From positions 35,283,001 through 35,347,000 of the forward strand of contig OX419758.1 of the NCBI GenBank assembly GCA_948567375.1: a DNA stretch of 64,000 nucleotides, read 5' to 3'. Source of the DNA: Lunularia cruciata (taxonomy: Eukaryota; Streptophyta; Marchantiopsida; Lunulariales; Lunulariaceae). How positions within the stretch are numbered: the stretch's first letter is position 1; each line of letters begins with the position of its first letter. Below, piece by piece: positions 20,600 to 32,662 of this stretch. The position numbers and the translations under genes were made by a program. Under the pieces are notes generated by a model. The model had not been told where the DNA came from. It was given only the letters and a program-made list of their open reading frames with translations, and did no database searches.

Positions 20600-22620
20600 A
20601 AATAAACTATCATGGTTGTTGCTACATTAGTGGAGTAGGTTATATGATAGATCCGACGGATGAGACATTGCCATGTGAGCAATCTATGGACATGTAAGTG
20701 ATTGGCCACATGGGTTACAATCTGATCATGTTCAAGGGCTCTAATGTATATAGGTGAGGGAGAGTGGAGAGACGGGTATGTTTTACTCAAGGAGTCTTGA
20801 GGGGGAGGAGGACGTTAGGAGTGAGTTGTAACAAAATGCGAGTGTTAGGGCATAAGAGGAGGCATTTGAGCATGAGAATGTCCCATGCTCCCAACCTGCC
20901 ACTCCCAAATCCTTTTCTCATTGGGCTTCAGATTTAACAACATGACGGCTTATGGGACTGGATGGTGGCACACTTTGAGGCGGTATTCATGGAGTCGGTG
21001 AAGGGAAACCCAGATTCTATTGTCCTTCTAGTGCTTACTTATGAACATGTCTAGGACTTGATAATCTATGTACTTATGTAGTTAGGGAATGCTTTAATTT
21101 TTGCTCATAAGCTTCAAGGTGGAGTTGGGGTCCATTCGTCAAAGGTGAAGAGACTAAAGGACAAATTTCCAAGGGATTGGGTCCCAAGTGAAGGAGTCTA
21201 GAGTTTTCAATTACAAGGGGAGTTTGGGGAGGGCATTCAAGGAGAGGAGACCACGATTGGAGAGAGGGGCTGATAGGCTACAATCTAAAGATAAAAATCA
21301 AACAATTTGAGTTGATTTTGAGAGAGATATCATCAATTGAGTCAAGGGGCATAGAATTCATATCCAGGAGCACAAAGTAGGTATTTGGGAGAGCTTTTTG
21401 AAACATTTTCATGATCTATCAATGGGATTGGAGAGTAGACAGAGTTATTATAGCTTTGAGCACAAGAAATTCCATTTGGATCAATCTTGAATCAGATCTG
21501 ATTTATTGAAGTTGAAGCTTTTGAGATGTAAGGTGTTGGAAAAGAGTTGATGATCAGTTTTGGAGTTTTGATCACTCCCCAAGTTGTGGTTCAAAATACC
21601 TTATGAAAATTTCCAGTCTTGTTGTTGGTTAGGGTTTGCACCGTTGGATTTGGCTACAAAAATTTGCAAGAGTTTAGACAAGGACACATCCAACTATTGT
21701 GAAAATTTTGGTTGGCTCTAAATCTATGAAGAGTGAGATCTGATGCAAAACATTATGTTGCAAATATTGTCATAAGCTTGATAGAGTAGTTTTATCTTCC
21801 ATCTTGGTTGGATGTCAATTCTCCTATCTTGTGACTATGATTAAGGGTTTCAAGGTGCCAGAGTGTTTGTAAGGATCAAGTGTACTTTTGAATCAGAAAT
21901 CTAGGGAGAATTGCCAAGAACCAAGAGTAAACCCTAAAATAGGGGTTTCAAAATTAGGGTGAAAGTTGCAAAAAACCTGGCCAAATTTGAGAGGTTTCAA
22001 GGGGAGCTATGGTGATCTGATTGAGACTTCTTTTATGTCATTGAAAGTTTATCTCATAGGCTTTTCATTGAATTCTAGAAAACTTGAATCCAAGCTACAA
22101 AAAGAAAGTTATGTTCATATGAGCTGCATAGAGTTTTCCCTTCAAGAAGACATAGGAATTCTCCACTTGGAGTAGAAATTGTAGAAATCTGAAATTCAGA
22201 TTGGAGGAGACTTGGAGTACATGTTGAAATGAGCTTGATGATAGAGCAAGAAGGTTCTTAAGCTCTTTTCCAACAAAAAGCATAGAGTTATTGCCATATT
22301 CTTGTAATTAGATCCTCTTTGTGCTTGCATACCTATTTGTATGCCCATATGGTTTGGATTAGTATGCGGGTATTGCACTTTGTTTGTTTCTTTCTATGAG
22401 TTGTGTACTTCTCCTTGGTAATGCTAGAAGTGATGACTATTAGACTAGGAGTTTGTGATAGGTTAGGTTGCCCGTCACTACTCTTCTCTATAGCAAGAAT
22501 ATTAGTTATGAGAGAGGAGGGTCATGGCAGTTGAGTAACACACGTGTTCAATCAAGTAGTTACGGGTTTACCTCTAGCCTCTAATTTGTAGTCTCCACAA
22601 CTAGGCACCATGTGTGTTCC
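20600..22620 (+). repeat. V repeat, copy 1 (unclassified, about 1.7-2.0 kb)
   Basis: Inserted between integrase and chromodomain of C2 copy B. A 1.65-kb reverse-complement relative lies at 42205-43857, inside another element, so V is mobile. It opens near AATAAACTA and has a TATA-like TGTATATAGG (about 20743-20752). It has no long ORF. A large solo LTR is possible; I could not find its partner or a clean target duplication. The last 280 bp (22340-22620) have no counterpart in copy 2. Confidence 0.55.
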
Positions 22621-22624
22621 TAGA

Positions 22625-24108
22625 AAAGAATAGTATGACAACATAATAAGAAAACATGGAACACTGATGATCTTCATGGTGGTGGTAGCTCAAGGTGATA
22701 GGCCAAAGTGCTGACTCAACATAGAATAGAAAAAAGCCTAATAAAATGAGGTCTACGCTTACAAGGGCCAACTAATGTGAGGTAAGTTGTTATTAGCCAC
22801 ACTTTATCCCTGACATTGAACTCCATATGCTTATGGTGTGCATTGGCATACTACTTCTATCAATTTTGGGCAATCTACAACCTATGCTTGGTGCTCTCTA
22901 CACCCTGTTGGATTCTATAAACAAAGTTGTTGATTGCATCAACTTTGGTAGCCACCGGATGGATCTTCATCAACCTTGAAGGTGTGAGGGGATGCTTGCC
23001 ATACATGAGGGAGAATGGAGTGACTCAATAAGATGCATTCACTGAATTGTTGTAATAAAATTTCACCAATGGAAGTAAGGTGTCCCACCTCTCTTGCTCA
23101 TCTAAGGTGAAGCCTCATAGCATATCTTCAATAATGTGATTAGCCCATTTTGTTTGTCCATCAATCTATGGGTGGTAAGCCATGGACATGGCCAACTTGG
23201 TTTTGAAGAAACCAAAGAGTGTTTGGCAAAGCAAACTAATGAATTAGATGCCTCTATTGGTGATGAGCACTCAAGATATGCCATGGTGAGAGAAGATTGC
23301 ATCTAAGTACAATTGAGCTAGTTATGGAGAAATCACATCCTTGATGGTAGGCCAAACATGAATCATTTTTCTTAGTCAATGAACCAAAACTATGATAGAG
23401 TTGAACCCTAAGGTGATCTTGGGCAGTTCACAAACTAGAATCTATACTCACCTATTCCCAACATTTTGTAGGAGTAGGGATGGGTTGAAGGAGTCATGTA
23501 GGAGCTTGATTAGAAGCTTTGTGCTATTGATATAGTAGGCACCTCCAAACATATTCCATCACATTGTTGCTCATCTTGGGCCAATAGTAATGGCGTTGGA
23601 CTGCATCTAATGTCTTGTCCACTCTAACATGACCTACAATGGTAGAATCATGACATTCCGCTATGATGGTTGTGCATAGTTCTATGGCATTTGGGATTCA
23701 TAATCTATCATCACAAAAGGTGAGCCCTTGGGTGTTGGTTACACCTTTGGATGATTGAGCTCCTACAATCCATGGATCAATTTTTGTAGTAGCCAAAATC
23801 TTTGGCCAAAATTCAGGGTTCATCTTGACCTTTGCCACCAAATTGTCTACCATTGGCATTCAAGTGAATGCATCTGCAAGTTGCTTCTTGCCTTCCATGT
23901 AGGTGATTGTTATGTTGAATCGTTGTCGTCACTCTATCTACCAAATTTGGTGATGAGATAGATCTTTTTGCATCTCAAGATAGACTAAAGGTTTGTGGTC
24001 TGTCTCCACTACAAATGCTTTCTCACCAAGATAGTGCATCCAATGCTTCGTTGCAAGGGCAATGGTTAGCTCTTTTCATTCTATGGTGTGATAGTTGCAT
24101 TCTCTCGG
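22625..24108 (-). pseudogene. C2 copy B: RNase H end and integrase
   Basis: Minus-strand reading with stops: TDHKPLVYLEMQKD (about 23990), the spacer, integrase HHCC region with HVGVDKTLDAVQ-like text (about 23620), DRG-type catalytic region and YHP.IDG (about 23160), down to HLELPPP at about 22690. Collinear with 39650-41110. Cut by V at about 22620 and by X at 24108. Confidence 0.85.
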
Positions 24109-27056
24109 TGTCATTGGGGAAATAGCCCATGCATATTATTGATGCCATTTGGTGTGAAGGTTTTGGTTTCTTGCGTTGCAATGACTTTGGGTTTTTTTTA
24201 GTTATTGTGTCTTGGGAATATTCTTCATGCCATTGTGAGGTCGGAAGTTTTGTTAATTTTTTGTGAGCTTGAAAGCTCCAAAATGAGACATAAACTCAGG
24301 AGTATCTATTAGTTTGCATGAAAATGGGAGTTCTTTTTGGAGTTACACATTTTGGGGGCTTGATTTATGTTGCAAGGGCTCAAGACTTTTTTTTAAGGTT
24401 ACTGGGGTCTTAGAAGCATTTCTTTTTTGTTTTGATTGAATGCTTTGAGAAAGCTTGCTGCAGAAGTGAGAGATAGGGAAGAGAGATGAGGATTTGGAGG
24501 AGTGATCTCTTGAGGAATGTGACAGGGAATTGAGGGATCAAAGGAAGGAGAAGGAGGATAGAGCAATATCAAGAGAGGTATCAAAGGGGATTTTTGGAAA
24601 GGCAGAGCAGTATCAAAGGAGTTTGAATGACAGAAAGGTATCAAACAAGGGTGTCAAGGGTGAGAAAAATCAGAAGGAGTTCAGGAGTCTTGACAATGAC
24701 AAAGAGAGTATCAAAGGAGTTTGAATGACAGAAAGGTATCAAAGAAGGGTGTTGAGGGTGAGAAAAATCAGAAGGAGTTCAGGAGTCTCGACAGTGATAG
24801 AGAGAGAATCAAACGGTTTTTTGGAGTGACATGTATCGAAAGGAAAAACCAGGGATTGACAGGAAGGATCAAAAGAAAGGACAGTGAAGGGAAAGGAGGT
24901 GACAATGGAGAGTAGGAATACTCTTTGGGAGTGACAATGAAGGAATTGGCATGAATATTCTTTGAGAAGTGGCAGAGAAGGACTTGGCAAGGAGGTATCT
25001 TTGCAAAGTGATAGGAAAGATTGAAGGAAAGTAATAGGGAGTGAATAGTTGGGAATGATCAAAAGGTGGAGACAGTGAAGAAAATCAAAGAGACAAGAAT
25101 AGCGAAGAATCAAGGATTAAAGGAGAAGCTAGGGACAGAAAGAATCAAAATTTTTTGGGAGAGATAGGGATCAAAGGGGAAAATAGTGCCAGCAAGGAAA
25201 GTGGCAAGAAAGAAGAAGGAGAAACATTGCAGGAGTTTATGGTGACAGTGAAGAGAATCAAAGATAGGAAATCAGGAGGAATCGAAAGGAGGGCAGAGAT
25301 GGAGAAACAGGGAAAGCAAGAAATCTTTGAAGGCCAGGAGTGTTATTGGAAGACACGAGAGGGGAGGAAAGCAGACAAGATAGGTTCCATTTTCTTTCAT
25401 TTGTGGTGTTGAATGCATTGTTGACATCCTATTGACACGTTGTGGAGCAATGGACAGAAGGTTTTGCTGCAGTTGTCTGATGTCTTGATGCTGAGGTTGG
25501 CAAAATCTTTAGGTTATTCTATCTGATGGCTGCTTTTGTGGGTTCTTGACTTGAGCAAAGGAAGTCTTCAAGGAATAATTATATGTGTTGAATATTGGGG
25601 AAGTAGTAGTTGAAGAAGTAGTGTCCCGTGCAGCCTAGGTGAGGAGAGGAAGAGAGAAGAGGCAAGGACAGAAAAAGGACAGGAGAAATCGAAAGAGAAG
25701 GTATTGAGAGAGGGCTGCAGAGGAGAAATTTCAAGAGAAGAAATCTGGCTGTGCAAGAGTGACTAAAAACAGATAGAGGAGAAATCAAAAGAGAGGGTAT
25801 TGAGAGAGAGCTGCAAAGGAGAAATTTTGAGTGAAGAGAGATCCTTGACGTGAACAATTTGAGTGAAGAGAGATTCCTTGATGTCACGAAGGAAGATTCA
25901 GCAGTAGAGAGAATTCTCGATAGGAAGAGATGTCTTGTAGGAAGGGTCTGGCAGTAGAGAGAATTCTCGAGAGGAAAGGAGATATGGAAGGAAAGCTTGG
26001 CAGTGAAGAGAGAAGTCTGGACAGGAAGGGTTTCAAAGAGAAAGAGAACAGGTTGGGAGTGGAAGGTCGGGATTTGACAGGGCATGCATTAGGGACAAAA
26101 TGTCAAAGAGAAAAGGATTTGGGTTTACAGAGGAGAGAATTCAGGAATGAGTGAGAGGAGAGACTTTCAAAGAAGAGTCCTGGAACAAAATCAAGAATGA
26201 GTGAGAAGGGCGGAAGAAAGGTGAGGGAGGCTTTTGGAAGAGAGTCTTGGCTGTACAGGAATTTTGAGTGTTGACAGAGGGAAGGCATAAGTGAAGTCAA
26301 AATATAAGGTATTGGGGAAGTGACTACAAAGGAGATTTTTGAGAGAAAGGAGATTGAGATTGGACAGAAAGAAGAAGTCACGAATGAGAACCTACCAATC
26401 AGAGAAAGGACCTGGAGAAGATCTCAATTGGAGTTACGACAGAACGGAGGTTGAAGAATTGTAAGGGTTAGGATTTAGAACTTGCTCAATTCCCTTCTTT
26501 CATTTACCTGCTTGGCAGTTGAAAAATTTAGGTGGTCATTGTATTATCTGAAGCTGCTTGGGTTTTCCCTGAAAATGTTATAACTGCAAGGCTTGGAATT
26601 ATGATGAATATTTATTTCCTTGACAAATGGGATTATTTAGTCCGTGAGTAGTGTCAAGGAGAGGACTCCATTCCCGGAGCTCTTAGTCCAGCCAGGTCAG
26701 GTCCTGTCACTCACCTGGTTACAATTATCTGAAGCTGGTTGTAAGATTGTGACTTGTTAGAGAAAATGCATCATAGCCCATTAAAAAAAAATTTTAATAT
26801 TAACATAACTTTAACATTAGCAATGAAGGTTGAAGATTAAGATTGCCTCAATGAAGCCCAACTAAAGAAGCTATTCAAGAGAAGCCTACATTCAAAACAT
26901 TGGTAGCAAGCTAGTCTAGCAAGAAGGACTGCCATTTGGGCAAGAGTAGAGACAGAGTCTGATTACAAAAGGCTTGAATTGTTGACAAGTTGAGCAGTCT
27001 GAGTGCAAGTAGTTAGGTGCCCGGTGCACTCCCAAGACCAACTAATCCCCGCGACA
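24109..27056. mobile_element. X: 2.95-kb insertion with TG...CA ends and a purine-rich core
   Basis: Defined by the interruption of C2 RNase H: CTCGG|TGTCATTGGGG at the left and CCCCGCGACA|CTGG at the right. The ends match inversely (TGTC...GGGG / CCCC...GACA), like an LTR or solo LTR; the duplication CTCGG/CT-GG is imperfect. The core (about 24460-26460) is strongly purine-rich on + with tandem repeats. No RT, integrase or transposase seen. Could be a giant solo LTR, a LARD-type derivative or a DNA element. Confidence 0.55.
24611..24806 (+). repeat. 98-bp tandem duplication in X
   Basis: Two units starting TATCAAAGGAGTTTGAATGA at 24611 and 24709, differing at few positions. A similar period (about 96 bp) recurs at 25681 and 25777 with a different unit (AGGAGAAATC...). 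Confidence 0.75.
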
Positions 27057-28579
27057 CTGGTAATAACTTTCAAGAGAAATATGCAATTGGATGCTATCGG
27101 TCATGCCACCTTTGTTGTAGGATTGCTCCTATTACTACACTTGATGCATCTATCGCCAACTTGATTGGACATTTTAGATCATACCATTTCAAGATTTGTG
27201 CATGTAGCAAGGCATCTTTTAATTCTTGAAAGGCCAACTCTTGTGTGGTTCCTCACGTCCTCTTCTTCCCCTTGCCAAGTAGTGCTATTAAAGACTACAA
27301 AACCTTGGAGAAGTCCTTGACAAATCAACGATAGAACCCCGTCAACCTCAAGAAGCTCTTGAGTTGAGTCTGATCTTTTGGAGCGCTCCATTTTTTAATG
27401 AGCTCTACTTTATCTACTTATACTTGGATACTCTTTGCACTTACTCTATGCCCAAGTAGTCTGCTTCAGATTTGCCAAACTTTCACTTTGAGATTTTGGC
27501 ATACAATTGATTGTCTTAGAATCTGGAGGACTTCTCGTAGATGTTATTTGTGTTCCATCATTGTCCTATTGTATACTAAGATGTCATCTAGGAAGACAAT
27601 AATAGACTTATCTAAATATGGATGAAATATGTCATTGATCAAACTCATGAAAGTGGGAAGTGCATTGGTGAGGCCAAATGGCATCACGAGGTACTCAAAG
27701 TGGCCATACTTGGTTTGAAAGGCAATTTTGTATATATCTTCCTCTACAATTTGGTGAAGTGTTTTGCTCCATTGAGTTGATCAAATATGTCATCCATGCG
27801 GGGTAAGGGGTATTTGTTCTTCATTGTTTGCTAATTGAGGCCTTGAAAGCTAATGCACATGCGCATTGTACAAGACAAGAACCCCATATCATGATACGTT
27901 GGGTTGGGTAACCCTTTTTATAGCATATCCTCAACTTGAGCCTTACACTCCTCCAACTCTTGAGGTGATAGACAATATGGGCCTTACAAGGAGGTGTCTT
28001 GCCTGAAAGTGTCTTGAGTTTATGATCTACTCTCCTTTTAGGTGGTAATTTTGAGGGTAGATCATCTAGAAACTCATTTACCACATCTTTCAATTTCTCA
28101 AGAATTTTTCCATCTAGTTGTTCACTTTGGACTTCCCTTGTTAGACCCATGAAATAGCTATCTGTCTTATAGATAATTGTTGTTCCTAAGACATAAAGAG
28201 GCATTTCTTGCATATGAGATTTTTTTTCAATCCCAATGATTGTCCATTGGCGGGTGCTCACTACTTTCCTCTTCCAATCTATCATAGGATTGTAATGCTC
28301 CATCCATGGTATGCCTAAGATTGCATCATAACAAGCTAATTGTATCACTTGTCATTCAATTAATTCTTGATATTCTCCTATAGAGAGTGCTACCCTTCTA
28401 GGTAATGACTCAATCTTCTCTATTTGCCCATTAGGTAATTCTACTTCTTTACTTTCATCCTTCTCTAGATCCAACCTTAATCTTATTGCAATAGAGCAAG
28501 ACAAGAAATTCTTTGTTGCCCCAAGATCTATCAATACTCTCACTTGATTGCCTTCTAGGACACCATTCACAACAATCAA
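27057..28579 (-). pseudogene. C2 copy B: protease, RT and RNase H start
   Basis: Minus strand. Protease near 28352-28579 with VNGVLEGNQVRVLID and LGATKNFLS (the usual DSGA Ser is Leu here). Then YDAILGIPWMEHYNPMIDW (about 28260-28340), the linker DVVNEFLDDLPSKLPPKR and the RT: antisense of [14 protein letters not shown] (about 27790-27830), a [24 protein letters not shown]-like stretch broken here into shorter frames (about 27650-27720), and the catalytic FLDD box at about 27585-27600. Truncated by X at 27056. Confidence 0.85.
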
Positions 28580-28682
28580 TTGTTAGTTTGCCTTCTTGGA
28601 TATTTGCATACTTGTCACCTCCCCTCACTTTTTTGCTTTCCTATCAAGTTATAAGGCCACAAGGTACATTTACTTGTGATCT

Positions 28683-29780
28683 TTATTTTCTGAGGTGATT
28701 TCTACATCCTCCTCTTTTGTGTCTCTCCATGTTGCTCAAAGATTGTGTGTATGAACGTTGAGGGCCTCTAAGGAAACAAGCATGACAATTGATGGATATG
28801 TGCCTAATATGGCCGCAATTGTAGCAAAAATGTTTTTCTCCTTGGGTTCCTTCTCCTTGTGGGACTCCATCTCTTTGTTCTTCCACCCGTCTCCACTCTC
28901 CTTGAAGCGGTTGTGCTCCTCGGTCCCAAAACCAATGGTTGCTCAATTCTATAGTTATTGGTCCATCTATGTGTGGCATTTAAGCCTGATAATGTTGAGA
29001 CAAAACTACTCCATCACCTCCTCCAAGTGCCCCTACTATTTTGTAAGTGCAAGTAATGGCTTCAAATATAGTCCAAGGATTTTGTACCATGACTACTTGG
29101 CAAATCTGCTCCTTTAACTCTCATTTGAAATTGTCTAAAGCCTCTACTTGACTCATGTTTGTTATTGCAACTTGTAGATTAAGAAATGCCTCCATGTACT
29201 CTTGTAGGCTATTTTTTTGTTTTAGTCCCCATAGTTGGATTTGGGCCATCTACATGGAATCCACAGATTGGAAATTCTTCAATAGTCCTTCTTGCATTGT
29301 TGTCCACATGACTTCTCTTCTTTCTGCCAACATTGATCGTTCCCAAGAATAGTACCATGTGAGAGCTTTGTTGAGCAAGTACCTACATGCAAACATGCAT
29401 GCGGCATGCTCAATGATCTCCATTGAGAACAATTGGAAGTATCTATTCATTCTTGAGATATAATTCTCCAGTACTCCCATAGAACGCTACTCCTTGTAAG
29501 CCTCAATATTGCATGTCTTCTTCATCTGTAGTAATAATGTGGCTTCATCATTGATTGGGTTTGATGTCATTTGCATGGGTGCCTCTCCAAGTACTTCAAT
29601 TGCAAGTATTGGGTTTTGAGATGGTTCTCCTTCTTGCATTACTTGATCATTCTTGAAGGTCTCTACTTGACTTTGTATTGCCTCCATGGTCATCTTGATC
29701 TCTTGAAACTTGTTCAACATCCCCTACATTCCTTGCATCAGCTCTTGCAAATGCAGATCTATGCTTTTTGCAAGTGCTCA
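28683..29780 (-). pseudogene. C2 copy B: gag
   Basis: Minus frames 29720-29487, 29480-29250 and 28979-28683 give the coiled Gag N-terminus (LNKFQEIKMTMEAIQSQVE), the capsid part (ISRMNRYFQLFSMEIIEHAA) and a zinc knuckle CYNCGHIRHISINC with a following basic tail. Three frames, so not functional. Confidence 0.85.
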
Positions 29781-29796
29781 ATCGCTACTTCCTACT

Positions 29797-30000
29797 TCAA
29801 TAGAGACTTAATATGATCATTTGGGAGGATCCACAAACTATTGGAACTACAATTGGGATTTCAAAAGCTATCACTCATTGATGATATTCCTCACCAAAAT
29901 TCATGGCTACAATATCCCTAAACATCACTTTCAATCTAACTACATATCAAATTTCTACTTGAGTATTGAAAGGGAGAGAATTTAGGACATTCAAATCCAT
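29797..30000 (-). pseudogene. C2 copy B: leader small ORF D
   Basis: 204 nt from ATG to stop, exactly the length of ORF D in the better C2 (36642-36845). Reads SLPFNTQVEI, VMFRD, NFGEEY, VIAFE and IILSLY with two internal TGA stops, at positions where the intact copy has arginine codons. Its ATG overlaps the stop of ORF C by one base (TGATG). Confidence 0.7.
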
Positions 30001-30222
30001 CAAAACAAAATGTAGATTGTCAAATGCCACTCTCTATCATAAATCATGATAGGTAGAATCGGTTTGGTGAATTCATCACTATGTCCATGAACTCTACTCC
30101 AAAATGGTAAACGAGATATACTCTCACTTGTTCTCATTGGATGTACATAACCTTGATGTGAAATGGATTCAAGAATGGAAAATAGGGTGCAAGAAATTGT
30201 CCTCCAAGAGCCTCAATCCCAT
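30000..30222 (-). pseudogene. C2 copy B: leader small ORF C
   Basis: Homologue of 36416-36637: NPFHIKVMYIQ, VYLVYHFGVEFMD, a one-step frameshift after MNSPN, then MIYDREWHLTIYIL. One TGA near the middle. Order C then D then gag is the same in both C2 copies. Confidence 0.7.
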
Positions 30223-30354
30223 CCTCTCTCTAAAACACTCCTAACCTATCAATTGCTCTATGGTTTTTTGTTTCTTTTTATCCCAAAATTTCTCAATCTC
30301 TGTAGCTCATGTTCCTCCAAGAGGGGTGATCCACTCTCTTGGATTGAAACACCT

Positions 30355-30366
30355 GCTCTAAGACCA
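30355..30366 (-). other. C2 copy B primer-binding site (degraded tRNA-iMet type)
   Basis: Minus strand TGGTCTTAGAGC, against TGGTATCAGAGC in the better copy, one base after the LTR end ATTACA. Confidence 0.7.
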
Positions 30367-30367
30367 T

Positions 30368-31099
30368 TGTAATGATGAGCATAGTAGAGAAACACATAAG
30401 AAAAGACACAAGTTTCACACTCAAACTATGATACCCTAAAGGAGCACCTTGGCTTTATTATATTGTAAAGTAGAGACACTCAACAGAAGTATAACCCTTG
30501 GATCAGATACATGGATTTGTGATATGTCATTGATCTCCATCCTCAAATTAGATGCATGCATGGCTGACATGTTGGATCTGGTCCTATTTGGTTGGTTGAT
30601 AGGAGAGAATCTTCAAGGAATCTTTTAGTAGGAATCTTTGAATTGTATGGGTGAGGTACCATTGGAAAGCTCTTGATGAGACAAACAAGGGGTGAGGGAA
30701 GGTCAACAATTTGTACTTGGCATGAGAATGTGCACAGTTTTGAGGGGTAATTCATCCATTTAGGCCCTCAAAATTACCTCTAAAGATTTTAGGTATATTT
30801 TGATTTTTGCTCTATTAGTAGAAGTACCCTTTTGGTGATATCTATTTTTGATCTATTTATTCCATCATGTATAACATCCTTCTAGATATTACCAAACTAA
30901 ATTTCACCTCTAGATCATATGTCTATCTATTGGTTCTAAGGTTTTCAAGTCTGTTTCAATTTTTGCTCTATAAGTAAAAGTACTCTTTTGGGGATACCTC
31001 TATCTGATCTACTTAGTCCATCATATATAACATCCTTCCAGATGTTACCAAACTAAATTTCTAGTCTGGATCATATGTCTAGCTATTGATATTTTAGCA
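30368..31099 (-). repeat. 5' LTR of C2 copy B
   Basis: 732 bp from TGCTAAAATATCAATAGC (31099) to ATCATTACA (30368), homologous to the 742-bp C2 LTR. Directly adjoins the T1 leader at 31100. Confidence 0.85.
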
Positions 31100-31487
31100 A
31101 CCCTTAAAATAATTTCAAGTGTCCCACCTAACTCATAATTCAAGCTATCCTATGTGAAAATTTCAAGTTCAGATCTCAAACTTAAGATTTTACCTAAAAT
31201 GACCGGAATTCCTAAAATTTGCAATCTACCTCACATAATTTTTCCAAATTCTCTTATATATATACTATATATAATATCACCTAAAAAATATCATGATGCA
31301 CTACATAGTATACAAATGGGTCCATGTTCTCTCACATATGTTCAACCCTCTCCTCCCCTAATGTTCTCTCCAAGTGAGCTCTCATAGACTCATTCTGTCT
31401 ATATTAGATAGAATGAGTCTATGAGAGCTTACTTGGAGAGAACATTATCTTGCCCTCTAGAGAGGTCCCAAAAGAGAACCAAAAATA
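31100..31487 (-). pseudogene. T1 copy 2: proximal leader with broken small ORF A and a palindrome
   Basis: Homologous to about 2101-2460 of young T1 in reverse, including the degraded primer-binding site (about 31466-31482). Small ORF A is readable as MRAHLERTLGEERVEHM, then DPFVYYVVHHDIF with stops. Its start is disturbed by an inverted duplication (31360-31446). Confidence 0.75.
31360..31446. repeat. 37-bp inverted repeat in T1 copy 2 leader
   Basis: AATGTTCTCTCCAAGTGAGC... (31360-31396) is mirrored by its reverse complement (31410-31446) with one mismatch and a 13-nt loop. In young T1 only one arm exists, inside small ORF A. It would form a strong RNA hairpin. Confidence 0.85.
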
Positions 31488-32237
31488 TGAGTTTGTTTCT
31501 TACTCAAGATGAACCTCTTATGGCTATTATGGTAACATATCATGGAATAAAAAGGCAAGGAACCCCAACTCCATCATATTCTTCCAAGACTAACACTCCA
31601 AGACTCAAACCATTGTTCACTAGAGAATTAAATGAGACAAAGATGGTTGCAAATCAAAAGATGATGAGTATCTCTTCACTCCTTGTTTATATAATCATGA
31701 AATAATTACAAACCAAAGTCATTATTAATCATTAGAGTAACTCAAGATACTATGTTTATATACTCATGAAATAATTACATACCAAAGTTATTAATTATTA
31801 GAGTTACTCAAATTACTAGGCTAAAAGTCAAATAAAGTATAATTTAAAGGAATATCTATACTCATAATAATATTCCCCTAAACATGTGATCTTATCTTGA
31901 ACCAACACCAAGTCAAGGGTTACTTCACATGGGCTATCTTTGGACTATAAAGGAATCCAAAACAAAAAGGCTTGTGGGTCCAAGAGTTCTCAACTTTTTC
32001 CTCAAAGCCAAACACATAGGAATAATACCAAGTCATACACTAGAATCCAAAATAGTGGTGTTCATTTTTTCCACTTCCTCTAAAGTAAGGTCATCTTTAT
32101 CTTAGTTATGACTAACTTTAGCTAATCATGACTAACATAAAACCATCCTTTACCTCTATATAAACTATATCTCTCAAGTACTTGTAATACTAAACTAAAT
32201 ATAACAAAAGCACATATATACGCAAATAGATGTTCCA
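31488..32237 (-). repeat. 5' LTR of T1 copy 2, with duplicated TATA segment
   Basis: 750 bp, longer than the 677-bp standard because about 69 bp around the TATA box is repeated in tandem (GTTTATATA at about 31685 and 31754). Ends next to P3 sequence at 32238, so T1 copy 2 sits in the 3' LTR of P3. Confidence 0.85.
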
Positions 32238-32645
32238 TTCCACCATAACCAAGAACTTTAAGGCTCAACATCAATGAAGTGAGCACTCCAGAGCTACACT
32301 TCAAAATTATACTCCTCTACTCAACCAAGGTCTCCAGCCCTAACAGCATCATTGATGGCACATCCGACGGTGCGAATGGTGCAAGTGATGGTGGGTCCTA
32401 CCATGTAATCAAGAGTCCTAACATGAAATTGGACCGCCAGCAAGTAGTCCATGAGTAACTACCAAAATACCTAAATCTACCAACACTACCACTCTAGAAT
32501 TTGGGAAAACTAGCCTTAGTGCTACAAATGTTATGACAACTATCATGCGTATATACATTGCTACACAACATATATCATTGTCAACATCATACACTATAGA
32601 AGCACAACTCACACATAAGTCATACATGAATTCTAAAGTGCCACA
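32238..32645 (-). repeat. P3 3' LTR, partial
   Basis: On minus begins TGTGGCACTTTAGAATTC at 32645, right after a G-rich purine tract, and is cut at 32238 by T1 copy 2. No second copy of this LTR was found in the window, so its full length is unknown. Confidence 0.6.
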
Positions 32646-32662
32646 ATTGCCCCCCTAGTTGG
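32646..32662 (-). other. P3 polypurine tract
   Basis: Minus strand CCAACTAGGGGGGCAAT directly before the LTR start TGTGGC; position and G run are typical. Confidence 0.6.

Larger units (their letters stand above)
19559..31099 (-). mobile_element. C2 copy B: old chromovirus on minus, interrupted by V and X
   Basis: 5' LTR 30368-31099, primer-binding site 30355-30366, small ORFs C and D, gag, protease, RT, RNase H, integrase, chromodomain, purine tract and 3' LTR 19559-20281, all on the minus strand and collinear with the better C2 at 35534-42141. Two foreign blocks interrupt it: X (24109-27056) in RNase H and V (about 20600-22620) before the chromodomain. It is inserted in the leader of T1 copy 2. 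Many stops, so defective and old. Confidence 0.88.

Noticed and set aside
24611-24806. Tandem repeat as a CRISPR-like array
   Set aside because: Two long units without short palindromic repeats or spacers, in a plant genome context.
25579-26085. 168-codon Ser/Leu/Phe-rich ORF on minus
   Set aside because: It is the complement of a repetitive purine-rich tract, which leaves open frames by composition; no domain or homology visible.
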